A stretch of 64,000 nt of DNA from Siphonodentalium dalli (taxonomy: Eukaryota; Mollusca; Scaphopoda; Gadilida; Siphonodentaliidae): assembly GCA_032622095.1 (NCBI GenBank), contig CP136067.1:179464556-179528555 (forward strand). Direction: 5' to 3'. Position numbers and translations under genes: made by a program. Under the pieces are notes generated by a model. That model made no database searches, was not told where the DNA came from, and saw nothing but the letters and a program-made list of their open reading frames with translations. This document shows, one piece after another, positions 13,380-26,582 of the stretch (within the stretch, counting starts at the first letter, position 1; the number at the start of each line of letters is the position of its first letter).

Positions 13380-15120
13380 CATTTATTATGAAATCAGGTG
13401 GGTAGCCTTCTTTTTGGAGGCTGTCACGGAATAAATCGAAACAGTAGGTAACAGTATCGAAACAGCATTGGAGTTCCAGACATCGTATGATGGTTGAACA
13501 AAAAGTAAACATAGCCGTGTGTATTGAACGGTGTTTGGTATAGGCAGGTGTGTATCTTTGTGCAGGAATGTGGCATGGCCTATCTTCAGATTGAGGTCAA
13601 GGAAATGTGTTGCATCTTGAATTATGTAGGTCTGTTCTGTGGGTTGTATTACCCGAGTAGTTGGACAGCTTGTTGTAGTTCAGTAAAGTACTATTGTTGA
13701 TAATCATGCCATCGATGTATTTTAGAAATTCGTTGGTGTGGCGAATAAAGTCGGTGTTAAAAGGTATCTATTCTTATGCAGCGCCTGCAAAATATGACCC
13801 CATAGCATATCCTTCTATTTATAGAAAAGGTAGTCATTTGGAAATATCCGTATTGGGTGATGTAGTTAGTTATAAAGATCTTTCATAAATTCGATTTTAT
13901 TGTTTTTTTTATATCGAGCAAATTTTGTAGAAATAAAAAAGTACTCCGTAACATGTTTAATTATATTGCTGTAGAGTGAACTAAAAATATATGATAAAAA
14001 CCAAGTTGCTGTCGATTTATTCGGTATTGATTTGAATATATTTAATCATGTCAATGGCCTCGAGAGTTTCTTTGTATATAGTGCAGCGAATGTTAATAAA
14101 GCGGAAGTATTTTTAAAGTTCTTTTAAATAAAACTCGAGCGTTTATCCTTGGATAGCGGATGGATGGTTCAGGGTGCTGTGTGCATTCAGAACGGGCCTA
14201 TATTTTAATTCGGTTTCATTGTCAGGTCATGGTGGTTCTTCGAATTTATGTACCTTGTGTGCAATATCGAGTGTGGCTAAATTAACGGCTTGTTTGTTTC
14301 TGGATATAAGTTTATTCAAGTGGAATATGTCTATATCTTTAGTTTTATATCTATCATATATTTCGTTTAGTCCTATACCTGAATCAATAACGGTACCAGT
14401 ATTATCATAGTCCATTTCTTCATAAGCATCTGATATATAACTGTCAAATGCTTGTGTGTACAATTCTATGATATTTATAGCCGAGTCCCATATGCGTATA
14501 CTGGTAGTGCTTCTCGTTATTTTTTTTACGGTATTCTTGTTTTTGACGATATTCCAGTACATGGTTTCTTTTACATTATTATGTATTTAATGTCAGCATT
14601 GATGTGGTCTAGACAGCTGGCGGTCAATAGCCTTGTTTCTACAAGATAATTCAGGGTGATTGGTATGTAGTTTGGAACTAATATCTTTGGGTGCGATTTT
14701 TAGTCACTTTATGTCGACTACATTGGTCAATTGTTGCCCTATTGTGTCTCTCTAGTTCCATTATAATATCCTTAAATATTGCCTGGTGGTTTTCTATTTC
14801 ACATTTAATAGGCGTTAGGATAAACCCCCTGGACTGAGTAATGCTATTAGTTCATGCGATACTTTCATGCCTGTGAAGTTGAACACTTTATCTTTATTTT
14901 GTGACTTCGTGATAATGCTGGCGAATTCTTCGTAAGTCATTTTCGTGGTGCGTTCTCATATGTATGTCTGACATGAATCCGCTGAGTTTGTTATATATGA
15001 AGAATGTAGTGATAATTTAGCATTCTTTGTTGGCAAGTTTTTGTTCTGCTTTGAAATAGTTCATCCAGTATACGGTTTGATTGCGGAAGTTTTTCAGATA
15101 AATCTGAGTGCAACAATTTT
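13380..15120 (-). pseudogene. Second Penelope-like element relic (minus strand)
   Basis: Reading minus from about 15120, weak N-terminal similarity is followed at 14562-14227 by a clean frame with NLATLDIAHKVHKFEEPP, corresponding to the KxHK block of Penelope-like proteins. Next come NETELKYRPVLNAHSTLNHP (the RP-x-N block), ETLEAIDMIKYIQ, and after stops GYAMGSYFAGAA (the GxAMGS/T block, about 13815-13780). Then comes NEFLKYIDGMIINN, the YxDD site with the second Asp changed to Gly (about 13735-13700). The last piece, FLDLNLKIGHATFLHKD, lies near 13590-13550. Several stops and frameshifts are present. It overlaps in content with the plus-strand fragment at 12.5 kb, so it is a separate copy inserted tail to tail with it. 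Confidence 0.55.
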
Positions 15121-15142
15121 CAGATAAATCTGAGTGCAACAA
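15091..15142 (+). repeat. 26-bp tandem duplication
   Basis: The unit ttttcagataaatctgagtg + caacaa occurs twice back to back (15091-15116 and 15117-15142), a recent slippage-type duplication at the edge of the minus-strand Penelope relic. Confidence 0.85.
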
Positions 15143-17230
15143 GACATTCACCATTGGCAACGTTATCAATGAATGTTATTAACTAGGCCGTGGATATGGT
15201 AGAAATCATGTAATGTGCTGATGAGGCCTTACCAACCAGTATTAGATAGAATATGGCAGGTTTCATAAGTTCGTTTTCCAGATGTATTTAAAATTTAGTC
15301 ATATCGAATTAATTTATTTAAATTAAATTCCATATTTGTCATCTATTACCATGCCCTGCCACAGTAAGATCATATAGTTATTAAACTTATTTTTAAAACA
15401 TTTGTAAAACAATAGGTGGCATAAATGGTATGGTGTATACGGTAAACGGGTTTATTGTTCTTCGGTGGTTCCTTGATCTCCTTGTTATATATGTTTGTTG
15501 AGTTTTCTCCAGTGAGTGACATGAATGACCCAGCGCTAATGGTTCTAGATAACTATCGTTGCCATGATGTATCACAACAAAGGGGTGCATACATCCGTTT
15601 ATATTTCCTGGCAGCTGAAATATAAGATACCATATTTAGGTAGGCTTATCACATATAGTATATGAGGCATGTGTTGACCCAACATGTAGGTGTAAGGGGA
15701 ATGCACAGTAGCAGAAGAATTCACACATAGATGTACCATGTCATGGCAACCGGGCGGATAAGCTAATGGTAGGCAGATTACCCTGATGTAAATGCAGTTT
15801 CTGATAGGCATAAAGGTTTTGGAAGAGAAGAGATAGCAGAAACACACACCTCCCAAATTTTGTGTTATATTTAGATATTAACTTCGTATATAGTTTTTTT
15901 TATATAATTATAGTGATAGGGTACTAAATGAAATGACTCCTGGACTTAGCCCAGGTATAGGTATTTGTTGCATTCACTGGCGTAATGTATAAAGTGGACA
16001 CAGTCAGATTAGTGTAACAAGATAGATTTATTCTCATACTTATTGGTGTATAAACTTCATTTGATGATTAACAATGTTTGTATATGTATCTATGTACATT
16101 TTGACATACGTATATACATATTTTACAAATGCGAGAATTAAATGTCACTTTAATGCATAAAACAGGATGTCAAGAATATTTACATATTGGTTGAATTCCC
16201 TGATTGATCATCATAATTTAGACGTGCATGTGTTGTCAAATTCTATATAAAGAGCGTTCATTTGAAGGGCTGCATGGAATTAATGCAGTATAAAAGGGTC
16301 CTCATAAATGTGCACTCTACTTAATGAGATATTATCAATCACAACTTCTCGGAGTATCGTTCTTGCATAAATAGTTCCTCGAAGATACACAATGATCTTT
16401 CAAACTAAGGGACAATCACACATCAATTTCCGTATATTCCCGATATAAAGTATTCCGATAAATTATCTTGTATTGTTTCATTCGTCAACAAATCGACCAA
16501 CTGACGGCTGATATCTGATAAGAAAAACACGCGGCCATTATTTTGATAAATATACACAGCTAGTTGTCATTGTTGTAAAATAGACCAGCAGACAGGATCA
16601 GCCTGGATCAGCTGGCAAAAATTTGAATTTCTGATCTTCAGTCGTCTGCCATTTTCTCAAAATAATACTGGTATTATTGCATATTACATATATTCTCACA
16701 AGGATAAAACTACATTTGGTATTCTGTCAATTTCAAGTGACTACAGGAAAACAACAACTGATTACATTTTAACTTGCGAGGTATTAGTTGTATTTAAGCT
16801 AATTTTCGCCAAACATGAAACAACAACATTCAACAGCCTTAGATTAAGTTAGGAGCCCTTACTTTAGACTTCACACATTTGTTATATTAATTGTAACATA
16901 TTTTCGAAAAATGCTTCAAAAATCATAATACGATGCACATGGGATGGGTGGAATTGTGTTTTTTCTCCTACATTAGATTACAAGAAAACTAAGATGCATG
17001 CATCAGGTCGGCCGTGAACTATCTACCATAGAATTGTTGTTGCTATCGATTATACATTTTGAAACACCTGTCTGTATGTATGTATGTATGTGTGTATGCG
17101 TGAATGCATGTGTGTATGTGTTATAGACTCTAACACTGCTCGAATTTGGTATTTAACGTGTCAACTTGGCCTCGCTCATAGGCATGTTTCTGGACCTTGA
17201 CCGATCCGACTAAAAATTTGTGTGTAGGAC
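15143..17230. other. No gene seen
   Basis: No coding signal. A TATG/TGTG microsatellite-like stretch lies at 17068-17120. A 45-base phrase, 'ataattatagtgatagggta' followed by 'ctaaatgaaatgactcc' (about 15904-15944), recurs at 29655-29693. An isolated AAAGAGCGTT box is at about 16249. Confidence 0.45.
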
Positions 17231-17235
17231 TACTT

Positions 17236-17930
17236 CGATCCCGGGAGCAATATGGACGGGTCCAATTTCACGTGGGACCATGTTCTCGAACGTGCTGATA
17301 TAGGCATGTTTCTGGACCAATTGAACAATAGTTTGGCCAGACGCTGTATATACTGGGTACTGTCCAGATGGAGGCGATCACAAAAAAAATCCCTAACTAG
17401 CCCGAACGAAGTCGAGTACATCAGCTAGTTTAATATATATTTTGGACATTTGTCTGTCTGTTTGTCTGTTAGCTATGGCCGGGAAAACTGCCGGACAGAT
17501 TTGACGAAATTTGATACCTAGGGGTAATTATTTCCAGGGAGTATTTTGGACGGGTCAAATCTTGATCCCGACCTGACTTTGACATTCAAAAAGATCAATT
17601 CAAGGTCAAATCTGGTAAAACGGAAGTATTTCAACGAAATTTGATACCTACTGTTACTTTTGTCCCAGGAGTGTTTCGGGTGGGTCAAATCATGACCATG
17701 ACCTGATCTTGACATTCAAAATTGTCAATTCAAGGTCAAATCGGGTATAAAGCCGGGCGGATTTCGACGGGTACTTTTGTCGTGACTTTTGTCCGGGGAG
17801 TGTTTTGGACGGGTCAAATCGTGACCCCGACATGACCTTCACCTTTAAAATAGTCAATTCAAGGTTAAATCGCGCATTTCTCCTAAAATCAGAGGGGAAC
17901 ATCCCGGACGAAGTGGGGTCCACGAGCTAC
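17236..17930 (+). repeat. Degenerate tandem repeat, ~125-140 bp unit
   Basis: Phrases such as 'gacgggtcaaatc', 'gacattcaaaa', 'caattcaaggtcaaat' and 'acgaaatttgatacc' recur at about 17547, 17671 and 17809, with a diverged unit at about 17246. The open frames on the minus strand in this region are products of the repeat. Such gtcaattcaaggtcaaat repeats are, to my knowledge, common in molluscan intergenic DNA. Confidence 0.7.
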
Positions 17931-19375
17931 TATTATATATTTCTAGATTTAGTTACAAACTAAATACCTGTATATTGTACAAAGAAATGTTTGACAAATA
18001 TATCTGTATCAATATTACCATACGGGTCATTAAAATAGATACGACGAAACAAATTTTGAAGGGTGCATGTATCAGGTAAATATGTATATTTCAAATGATG
18101 ACAGGAATGCAGAAAGTTGGAGTACCTACGTAATACTGGCTATCCGCATGAAGAGATATACATGTATATAAAAACCAGATGAGGGATATGTCTGTACAGT
18201 TGCTAAACAATTCAGTCATGCAAAAGAGGATCAAAGAGTAAGATACCAAATTGCTGCCTGTGGTAATGTTTTTTAACGAAATTCGGGAAAATTAGATTAC
18301 TCTCACCCTGGTTATCCAGAAGATAATTGTGGAATCTGATGACGATCGGACAAGGGGTGTCGTCTGTAGGATCAACCAAATTATTTAGCCATAAAAATAG
18401 TAAAATTGAAGATCACCGCTGGCAGTGATGTCTTCACAAGGACAGTTTGAGAACAAAATATGGCTCACATCTAGCGGTGACCCAAAATATCCACATAAGA
18501 AAAAGTTCTCCAATAAAAGCTGGCTGCAGGGTGCGCCAATTGATTCAAATTCGAAATTTAGCAGGGTGTACTGCTTGTGGCCATGTTTTCCCCGCAAATT
18601 GGATAGACTGATGGACAAAACCACTGAATCCGTTGAATCAATATACATGTATACATGGATTAATTTATATGCATTGTTATACACAGTACTGGTATATAAA
18701 GGTACTGAAAATAACTATATTACTAGTATACACAAAATAAACCATATATCATGGCTATGGGTTCTAATATCCGAACATGACAGCTGAGAACTTGGTGTGA
18801 ATTAAAGAGTGGTGGTTTCTCAAGCATATCTAACCCTCCACGTTAGAAACATGCCATTAAATGTCATAAGTATAATCTAGCTTGAGGACAGAAGTGATCC
18901 ATAAAACCCCCCTTAATTCAACCAGGTCCTCGCGCGATGTATGATCAATCACATGATGATCTAGGGGGATTAGAATTGATGTATAAAAACAGCACTGCAT
19001 GTAAATATAAAATAAAATAGTGCTACATCTTATTACAGATTATTGCCATATATAATCAGTGATTATACAGACAGTCTGACAAAATAAAGTTTCAGTGACA
19101 CTCTATCCGAAGAGGGGAATAATTTCATCTGTTACAGTCAATGGAGCAATTATGAATCTGGAAAGGTGAAATTTCTAAGTAATACTAGATATCGACATGA
19201 CGCGATAAAATATAACGTAAATGCAATATGGCCGCTGGCGACCATTTTTTCCTATGAAATTAAAAAAATATTTGATAGCTCTCATCTGATAGATCAATAT
19301 CAAGATAAATATGAAGTTTGGTGATGATCGGATGAGTGAAGTGGACTGTGGTCTGTTCTAAACGGTTTAGTAATG
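17931..19375. other. No gene seen
   Basis: Nothing recognised. The phrase 'gatgatcggatgag' (19322-19335) resembles 'gacgatcggacaag' (18341-18354), suggesting two diverged copies of an unknown repeat. An open frame of 120 codons at 18425-18787 has no recognisable domain. Confidence 0.4.
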
Positions 19376-19690
19376 CTTAAAAAGATTCTTACCTTAATAT
19401 TTTTATGTTCACTTTATAAACTTCACTGAGTCATCTTTGTCATGTATTGAGTTTGATATCTTTTGTTAACAGTTTATAAATCATGTATGTCTCATGTTTG
19501 TTATTTTAATTTATGTGTTTATTATCATTAAATAAAGTTGCATTCCTTAAAAAGATGCTTACCTCAATGTTTTTATGTTCACTTTATAAACTCCACTGAG
19601 TCATCTTTGTCATGTATTGAATTTGATATCTTTTGTTAACAGTTTATAAATTATGTATGTCTCGTGTTCGTTATTATATTATATACACTT
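19376..19690 (+). repeat. ~173-bp tandem duplication
   Basis: The block beginning 'ccttaaaaagatkcttacc' occurs at about 19376 and again about 173 bp downstream, with roughly 95% identity over at least 130 bp. It contains 'gagtcatctttgtcatgtat' and 'aacagtttataaatyatgta'. It is noncoding and may include a polyadenylation-like aataaa at about 19533. Confidence 0.85.
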
Positions 19691-20406
19691 TATAGTGTGT
19701 TTTCAGAACGAAAACAAATTGAATAAAATCAACAAATTTGTAAATTTAAAAACAATTCAAACGTTGTTGTATTCCATGTCCCAGCCCGGACATATACGCC
19801 AAATTTCAATAATATTCATTGAGAAACAACGGACCAAACGCTATATAACACCCGTATACATCTTTTATTCCGTATCGGACTCGGGTACATGTTATAGTAG
19901 GTACCGAATTGACACACGTCGACTGGGCGTGTTGGCCCTGGGGCGATTAGGCCGATTCCGGCACATTCTAGAATTTACCGTATGTATCCGTTTACGCGTA
20001 GTTTACTTTAGAAAGTTCCGCAATTAATACCGTAAATAGAGCGACCATATTTGACAGAGAATGCCTCTGTTATTGATTATCAAGTTGCTGTACATTAAAA
20101 ACGACAAATTCACATGCTCGTTCAAGCGCAGTAGTCTATTTTCCCCATGTTAAAGGACATCCACAAATACTAAATAACGCTAACCTACTGCCGAATGTTT
20201 GACACGACAACTGTTAACATATTTGGGCTGAATTCATCTGACGCGGTATTATTCCTCAAAATAAACAACAAAACCATCGTTACTTGGAAATGTAGTTTGG
20301 GCTAACATTTACATAAATCCTCCAGATCAATTATCCGACACACACGTCAGATGAAAAAGTCACATGAAGTAACCGGCCAAATTGGCCGAAATAATTTACA
20401 TTACTA
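19691..20406. other. No gene seen
   Basis: An open frame running to 20027 is low in complexity at its start and has no recognisable protein content. No other signal was seen. Confidence 0.4.
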
Positions 20407-20772
20407 TTAAAGTGATGTGAAACACTCCGGTATTGTGATCAAATAGAAATGGAGAATAATATTGCTCAAAGTAGTAATTGTTACAAATATTATATCCAAA
20501 TTGACAACAAACACCGCCATTTTTATATATTAATTAATCACAATGACTCTCGATGACGGAATCGTTTTCGTTAGCTTATCGCAGGTAGTTGCGTCCCGGA
20601 TCGAGAAGTAAATATTTTCAATTGCGCGTAGTTCAGACGATGTATTCTATAGAGTGGTAAGGTCGAGTTGTTTGAAATTTTTGGCGAATGCTACATTCCT
20701 CCAGTTGGCATAATGCCTGAACACCAACTTACTAGTTTCCCGCACGCGAATAAGTACATAATATATCTTTAA
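20407..20772 (+). mobile_element. MITE family C, copy 1 (TTAA-ended)
   Basis: The copy starts TTAA-AGTGATGTGAAACACTCC and ends ATATATCT-TTAA. It is matched by 39683-39977 over the full length, including 'tagaaatggagaa', 'tccagttggcata' and 'gaataagtacayaatat'. It has no coding capacity. The TTAA ends again point to a TTAA-specific transposase. Confidence 0.7.
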
Positions 20773-21264
20773 CAGGTCTGGCAAATGTGAGAATACATGG
20801 CATGATCTATTTGACTGGATGTGCATGAAAACTTAAGTATTCTCAGTATCCTCAACATCTCTATCATTTGACATCTTGCATACCACATGCTTTAACTCCA
20901 AACAAATTCAACCTGTTTCTCACCCGCTACAGAATAACTGCTCATTGCTAAACAGCTGCTTTAATGTATTGGTTATTATTCCACACGAAAATCATGAACA
21001 CTTTAGACATTTCTGTTGGACATTCGACGGACGACGTCCTCAAAAAAGATGGTCACATAATTACGAACTCGTGGTTTTGCAGAACCGGAGAATGTTATGT
21101 AAACCCCCAGGCTTAAAATAGAAACACGTTCATATCTGGGAATTCATATCATATCTAAAATAGCGTAGAAGTAGTCCGTATCCAATCATGGCCATGCATT
21201 ATCGCCGAGGGATATTTACGGTACGGAAATCACCTATAGGTTGGCGGATTGGAGATAGTAGCGA
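20773..21264. other. No gene seen
   Basis: Nothing recognised beyond short random open frames. Confidence 0.4.
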
Positions 21265-21345
21265 GTTTGCGATTTCAAACGGGTACGGGTACCGGTACGG
21301 GTACTGGTAGCTACCCGTACCGGTACACGTTTTGAAATCGCAAAC
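21265..21345. repeat. Long hairpin with CGGGTACCGGTAC core
   Basis: The left arm GTTTGCGATTTCAAACG...GGTACCGGTACGGGTA pairs with the right arm TACCCGTACCGGTACACG...GAAATCGCAAAC over about 34 bp around a short loop. The inner part is itself a GGTACC/GGTACG alternation. A related half-palindrome, 'ctaccggtacccgtacccgt...cgggtatcgcaaactcgcta', lies at about 24096-24142. Confidence 0.85.
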
Positions 21346-21989
21346 TGTTTTACGGGTAGAATTAAGCATATCGACGGGTAGTGTATGGTGAGCCAATTGC
21401 AGCACAATATATATGATGTAGAGAAATTGTTATCCGCATTCGCTTTCTTGGCCGACGTTATACTTGTTGTTATGGTTATATGATGGACATCTGCGTGGAT
21501 AATGGATTGCATTAACCAGGGACGAGGCGAAAGTGGAAGGGGTTGGCGTCTTTCTTTGACTCATTTTGGTAACATTTTCAATAATTAGCTTTCATAAGTA
21601 ATTTCCCAGACCGTTCGAGTGTCGTCTAGAACAGATGGAATTTTCTGACTGAGAAAATATGTTATGATAGCACAAAAATACAATTACGCTAATTTAATAA
21701 TCCAACCATTATTCGGTGTAAAATGTGTTGGTTTAGACCCAGGGTCCAAGAATGTCCTACATGCATGCACTTTTAGTCAGATATAAGACCGAAATTGCCC
21801 TTATATTAGTTGGGGAATATTTAGTCATATAACTGGTAATGGATTGGAATCTTTCGAAGGGTCGGGCAAGGGAATATTCATCCCAAGAACTTGGATATTT
21901 GTCTGGGTCTAAACCCGGATGTAGGTAGAACAAGAGCTACACTGGGCGTGCAAAATACCCCCTCTCTTGGGTCGGCGGAAACTGGTAAA
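21346..21989. other. No gene seen
   Basis: Nothing recognised; low-level AT-rich sequence leading into the tandem repeat. Confidence 0.4.
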
Positions 21990-22550
21990 AAAAGGGGCAT
22001 AACTCTGGTAAAAATTGGCGGACGGAACTCAAATTTGAACTTGACCTGTGTTTTGGTGGGAGAAAGTAATATACCAAATTATCATTGAATCCGATAAGCT
22101 CTAGTAAAGTTATCATCCGGAAAACAAATTTCAGGGATTTTCTAAGTCAAATTACGTCAAATAAGGGGCATAACTCCGGTGAAAATTGGTGGACGGAACC
22201 CAAATTCGAACTTGAGCTGTCTTTTCACCTAATAAACCCACATACCAAATTTGATTGAAATCGGTTCACTCTTAACTAACTCTGCCAGAACCCAAGTTCG
22301 AACTTGACCTGTTTTGGTGGGAGAAAGTAATATACCAAATTTGGATTCATTCCGATTTTCTAAGTCAAAAAACGTCAAATAAGGGGCATAACTCCGGTGA
22401 AAATTGGCGGGCGGAACCCAAATTCGAACTTGAACTTACTTTTCGGCTAATAAACCCACAATTTTATTGAATTTGGTTCACTCTAACTAAGGTTATCATC
22501 CGGAAACCAGGTTAACGGACGGACGCCCTGACAGACAGACCAATACTATA
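21990..22550 (+). repeat. Tandem repeat of ~170-220 bp 'aaggggcataactc' units
   Basis: Three diverged units start at about 21993, 22162 and 22381. Each begins 'aggggcataactcyggtraa', then 'attggyggacggaac' and 'tcgaacttgacctg', and ends 'gttatcatccggaaa'. The array ends in 'ggacggacgccctgacagac' at 22511-22530. Repeats with this wording are, as I recall, abundant in bivalve genomes. Confidence 0.75.
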
Positions 22551-25435
22551 ATGCGGCCGTTTTTTTCAAACGGGCGTATACAAATCAAACTTGTTAAATA
22601 TAAAGGGTGTTTAATGGTACACTATTCATTATATGGTTCGAATAAAGAGCGTTTGCTTCACGTCTATGCGAAAAAAAGACAACAGCTAAAAGTCGATCTG
22701 ATGACGGTAAGATTGTGCCGACTATGAGGTGTGTATATCAGTATTTGGTGTCACTATCGGCCACTACAATATACAACAGTCTTGGGGTTCAAATGCGCCA
22801 TGTCCGTTCAAAAGTCAAATATCTATATTAAAATGAGAAATCAGTCACCACCACATAAGGTACAATAACTGAACGGTTGTATTCAATTGTGTAACACATT
22901 CACGGTGTACTTATGCACAAAGGGTCGATATGGGACGTGGCGAGAGGGTGGGGTGTATCACCCCAACTTTTGTCAACAGTTGGATATTGCATATACCTAA
23001 CACACCAAAACATACGTTGAAATTATTCTGTCATTCAGTTTGATTTTCCAAAAATGTATTAGTGCGGATTTTTTTTTATAGTTTTAGACCAACATTTGCA
23101 ATATTCCTACTTTTGGTAGAAAAACATTCCGGCTATATGGTCAACAGCAGGTTGGAAATATCCAACAAATGTAAAGCTTGAGGAAAGTCAATAATGTATC
23201 AATTTTCATGTTCAGATTTCAAAACGTTCTCACACCAGACCGAACCATGGTCGACCCGGTATGCCCTGGTCTAACCACATTCAGTGGCTCGTCAATACTG
23301 ATCATTGATTTGTGAAAAACAAACCAGGGCGTGAATTTGCCTGGTGTTAGACCACTAGATGTTATGATTTTGCAATTTCCAGGTTCATATCTACAAAACT
23401 GTTCTCGTACTGCATGGTCGGCAAGGTGGACCCCCCCCCCCATCACAGGACTTCTGCAACAAGACTACTGATCCATTTAGAACAGTCCACAATAATATTC
23501 AGGACAGTGAAGGATCAGTTGGGGGGAATCAGAGCCCAACGGCGTGCACAATTTGAATTACGCACAAACCTCTGTTTTGGTGTGGTTTAAGGGGGTGTAT
23601 AGTTGGGAATTTGAAGGTGGACACACCTTCTCAACGCGGAGACCCCCTATAATTACGTCCCTGTGTCGAGACTGCGTATAGCACCGCCAACTCACTCTCT
23701 TAATCATAACATGTCGAGAATCCCGGGGTTAGCCCCCCCCCCCCCCAAATCACATTCCCAAAAAATAACATGTCATTACTTGAGTGAAGACAGTTGTCAG
23801 TAAACAAATCGGCGTTCCATAGTTATCTTAGTGTTAGAAGCCGCCTCGATACTTTGAACATAAAACATGGCTTAAATGACAAATGTATCAATGAGATTTG
23901 GCAATTAAATCGTGCAATAAATAGATTAATGCATAGCTGACTGTTATTTCGTAGAACTAATGTACTTTTGAGTGAGAAAACTTTAGCAAAAGACTACCAG
24001 TCAACGGGATACATCTACCCGTTCCAAATCCCTATCGCTTTATGTGCTGCATTCAAAGTACGCAAATGACCGTGACTATTTTCACCGATCTACCTGGATC
24101 TACCGGTACCCGTACCCGTCCGACGGGTATCGCAAACTCGCTAGTATATGGAAAATTGGGATATAAATATCACATTGATTTGACACTGGGACCTACATGT
24201 ATAGCTTTCCGAGCATATGACAACAGTTAGCTTTCATATTTGATATATGGCTAGCATATGAGCCCTTCCTGTCAGATTGATCACTATTATGTATTAAGTA
24301 GCAAATTATTTGATCCTATTCTGTATTAAGTAGTAAATTGTAAATGGATCCCTGGTCGTGGAACTCGACAAAATGAGCAGAAACGGCTGCTCGTATTTAT
24401 ACGTTTACAGAGAAATGACGCCACATCCCGAACTGACCAATGGCAGCACAGGGAAGTTTGCACTTAGAAAATATGACAATTTTTTGAACAACTTGTCCAA
24501 GTTTGAGCACTGATAACAGGAATACGATATTATGATACGATTTGCTCAAAGCTTGGAAAGTTTGCGTTTTTACTCAATTATACAACATATATATGAATAA
24601 ACAAGTATTAGATGAAAAAGTGCAAATCAACGAAAGAAAATTTCAGCAATCTTAACGAGCGCTGAAATTGCACTGAAAAGGTTTTGTTTACAAGTTTCAC
24701 GAAATTATTAAAAATAAATGTCCCGATTGCTAATTTGAGCTCTCCAATTGCATAGATTGTGTTTTCCCTCTAGTTTCTACCAATGGTTTCGGCTAGAAGA
24801 TTGGTGAGATATTTGCAAAGTCGAGAACGTGAAATATTTCGGTTTACCGCTGATGACGGTGGGAAATAAAAAAGTTCCCAATGAATTGTTAATAAAACAA
24901 TATAATTGTATGAATCACAATGTTGACTTGAAGAAAAATATTAACTACAATACTATTATGTATTTGCCATCTCAATGAGTGAATAAAACACGAGTTTGCC
25001 TTATATATTACTAATATAATATTAGTATGCATAAATAGCACGAGGACACGAACGTGAAATGAATGTTTTGGAATTATGAGTGATAATTTTAACAGAAAAT
25101 TACTAATAACTTTATAAATAGGAATTGACAGAAGCTGCGACTTACTTGCCTTTATACGTAGGTATTTGAAGGTGAAGTTGAATTTCCAATGATACAACAG
25201 TTACAAATTGTGCGAAGTGTATTTTAACTAATTGCTGTAAAAATGTCACATAAAATAATAATTGACACTGTGAGATGAAGTACATGTACTATATGCTATG
25301 CAGTTTTATGCAAGTACGAAGAAGTGAAATTGTTGATTACGATTCCGAAATTCGCGTAATGACTATTTGGGCTAACATTTAGTAATTTCATTACACACTC
25401 CCCACCCTAGTTACAACAATTATCATGTAGTATGC
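22551..25435. other. No gene seen; poly-C tracts and a possible inverted repeat
   Basis: No convincing exon. Poly-C runs occur at 23431-23441 and 23733-23746. An isolated AAAGAGCGTTT box lies at about 22643. Short phrases 'ccctggtctaaccac' and 'gcctggtgttagaccac' (23265-23354) face each other. Phrases near 22935-23185 (gggtgtatcacc, ttagaccaa, ttcctactt, ttggaaatatccaac) resemble 35918-36073, suggesting a diverged dispersed repeat. Confidence 0.4.
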
Positions 25436-26560
25436 TTGTCTTGTGCTATGTTATTTTCATCAACATCTGGAGTGTGGCCCTGGTCTATTATGGGGAGACC
25501 GGGAATCCTCTTATATAATTATGCCGTTTTGCCCTGGTCCGGATGGACCTGGAATCCTCTTAGTTCTGTATGTGTGACCTGGTCTGGGTATATGTTCAGA
25601 CGGTTGAGTATTTGGATCTTTATTCAGTCTGAGTTGTAAGTTAATAGATTAAGGCCAAGACGTCATATGCTGCAGTTATCCTGGCTCTGGAACATGTCAT
25701 TGCCTCATATTTGTATGATCAGATCAAAAATTGTCTGATCAGATCAAAAACCATCAGTCGTGTGGCTCTGAGTGGTTATATTTCTTAATTCGATCATATT
25801 AAAGAGATATAACATGTATTCTCGACGGTAGGGACATAATTGTCCTGTGGCATGTACAAAATTCGCCGAACATAAACTTTCCAATGCATACAACTTTTCC
25901 TTCGCCCTCTTCCATTCCTTGGAGGCCAAGTGATGTAATTGTTCCCCAGTTCGTTATTGATGATTGTATCCCACCATTCCCGTCTGGCATCCGGAAAAGT
26001 TGGCATGCAACCTCTTTTCAACATATATGCTACCCTCTGCTATAGCGTTGTCTCTACTGATGTTGAGGGTATATTGATGAGTCCCTAGTGCTACTGTAGC
26101 TGGGACTGCTCGGAGGAGGTGGTGGGACTGCTTCCATCTCTAGATTTGATAGTGGTGGAGGTTGTAGTGGCAGATCAGTTTCATGCAGACTACGATGCAG
26201 TAGTCTGATGTGGTTGCAATGGACTCAGCCTGTGCGGCGGCCCTGAATATATGGGTCTGTGGAGGTCTAGTGAATGCGAGACTGGATGATGGATACTAGA
26301 TGTATCCAAACATGATATTTTCAGACTGCCTCTGAAGGATATATATATTACAACACTAAGGATTATATGTGAAGGAATATTTGAACTCAATCCACCGGTT
26401 TCAGGTAGTCACATGATGATTTGAACTATAATGAATGAGACGATAACATGGCTAATTAGCTAAAAGAACAAATGGTAGCAACATACTCAGAACGGTAAGG
26501 ACTTATTAGATAATTCAGGTCTGGCTTCTTGATCTTGTAACGGTATGTGAAAGTACCTCT
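25436..26560. other. Unrecognised, possibly 3' remains of the minus-strand retroelement
   Basis: Several overlapping minus-strand frames (25744-26024) and a Pro/His/Ser-rich stretch (26190-26390) are open for 60-76 codons. I recognise no pol domain in them. Their position just past the protease-like remnant would fit a decayed retroelement. Confidence 0.25.
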
Positions 26561-26582
26561 TCACCAAAATCAATATTGATTG

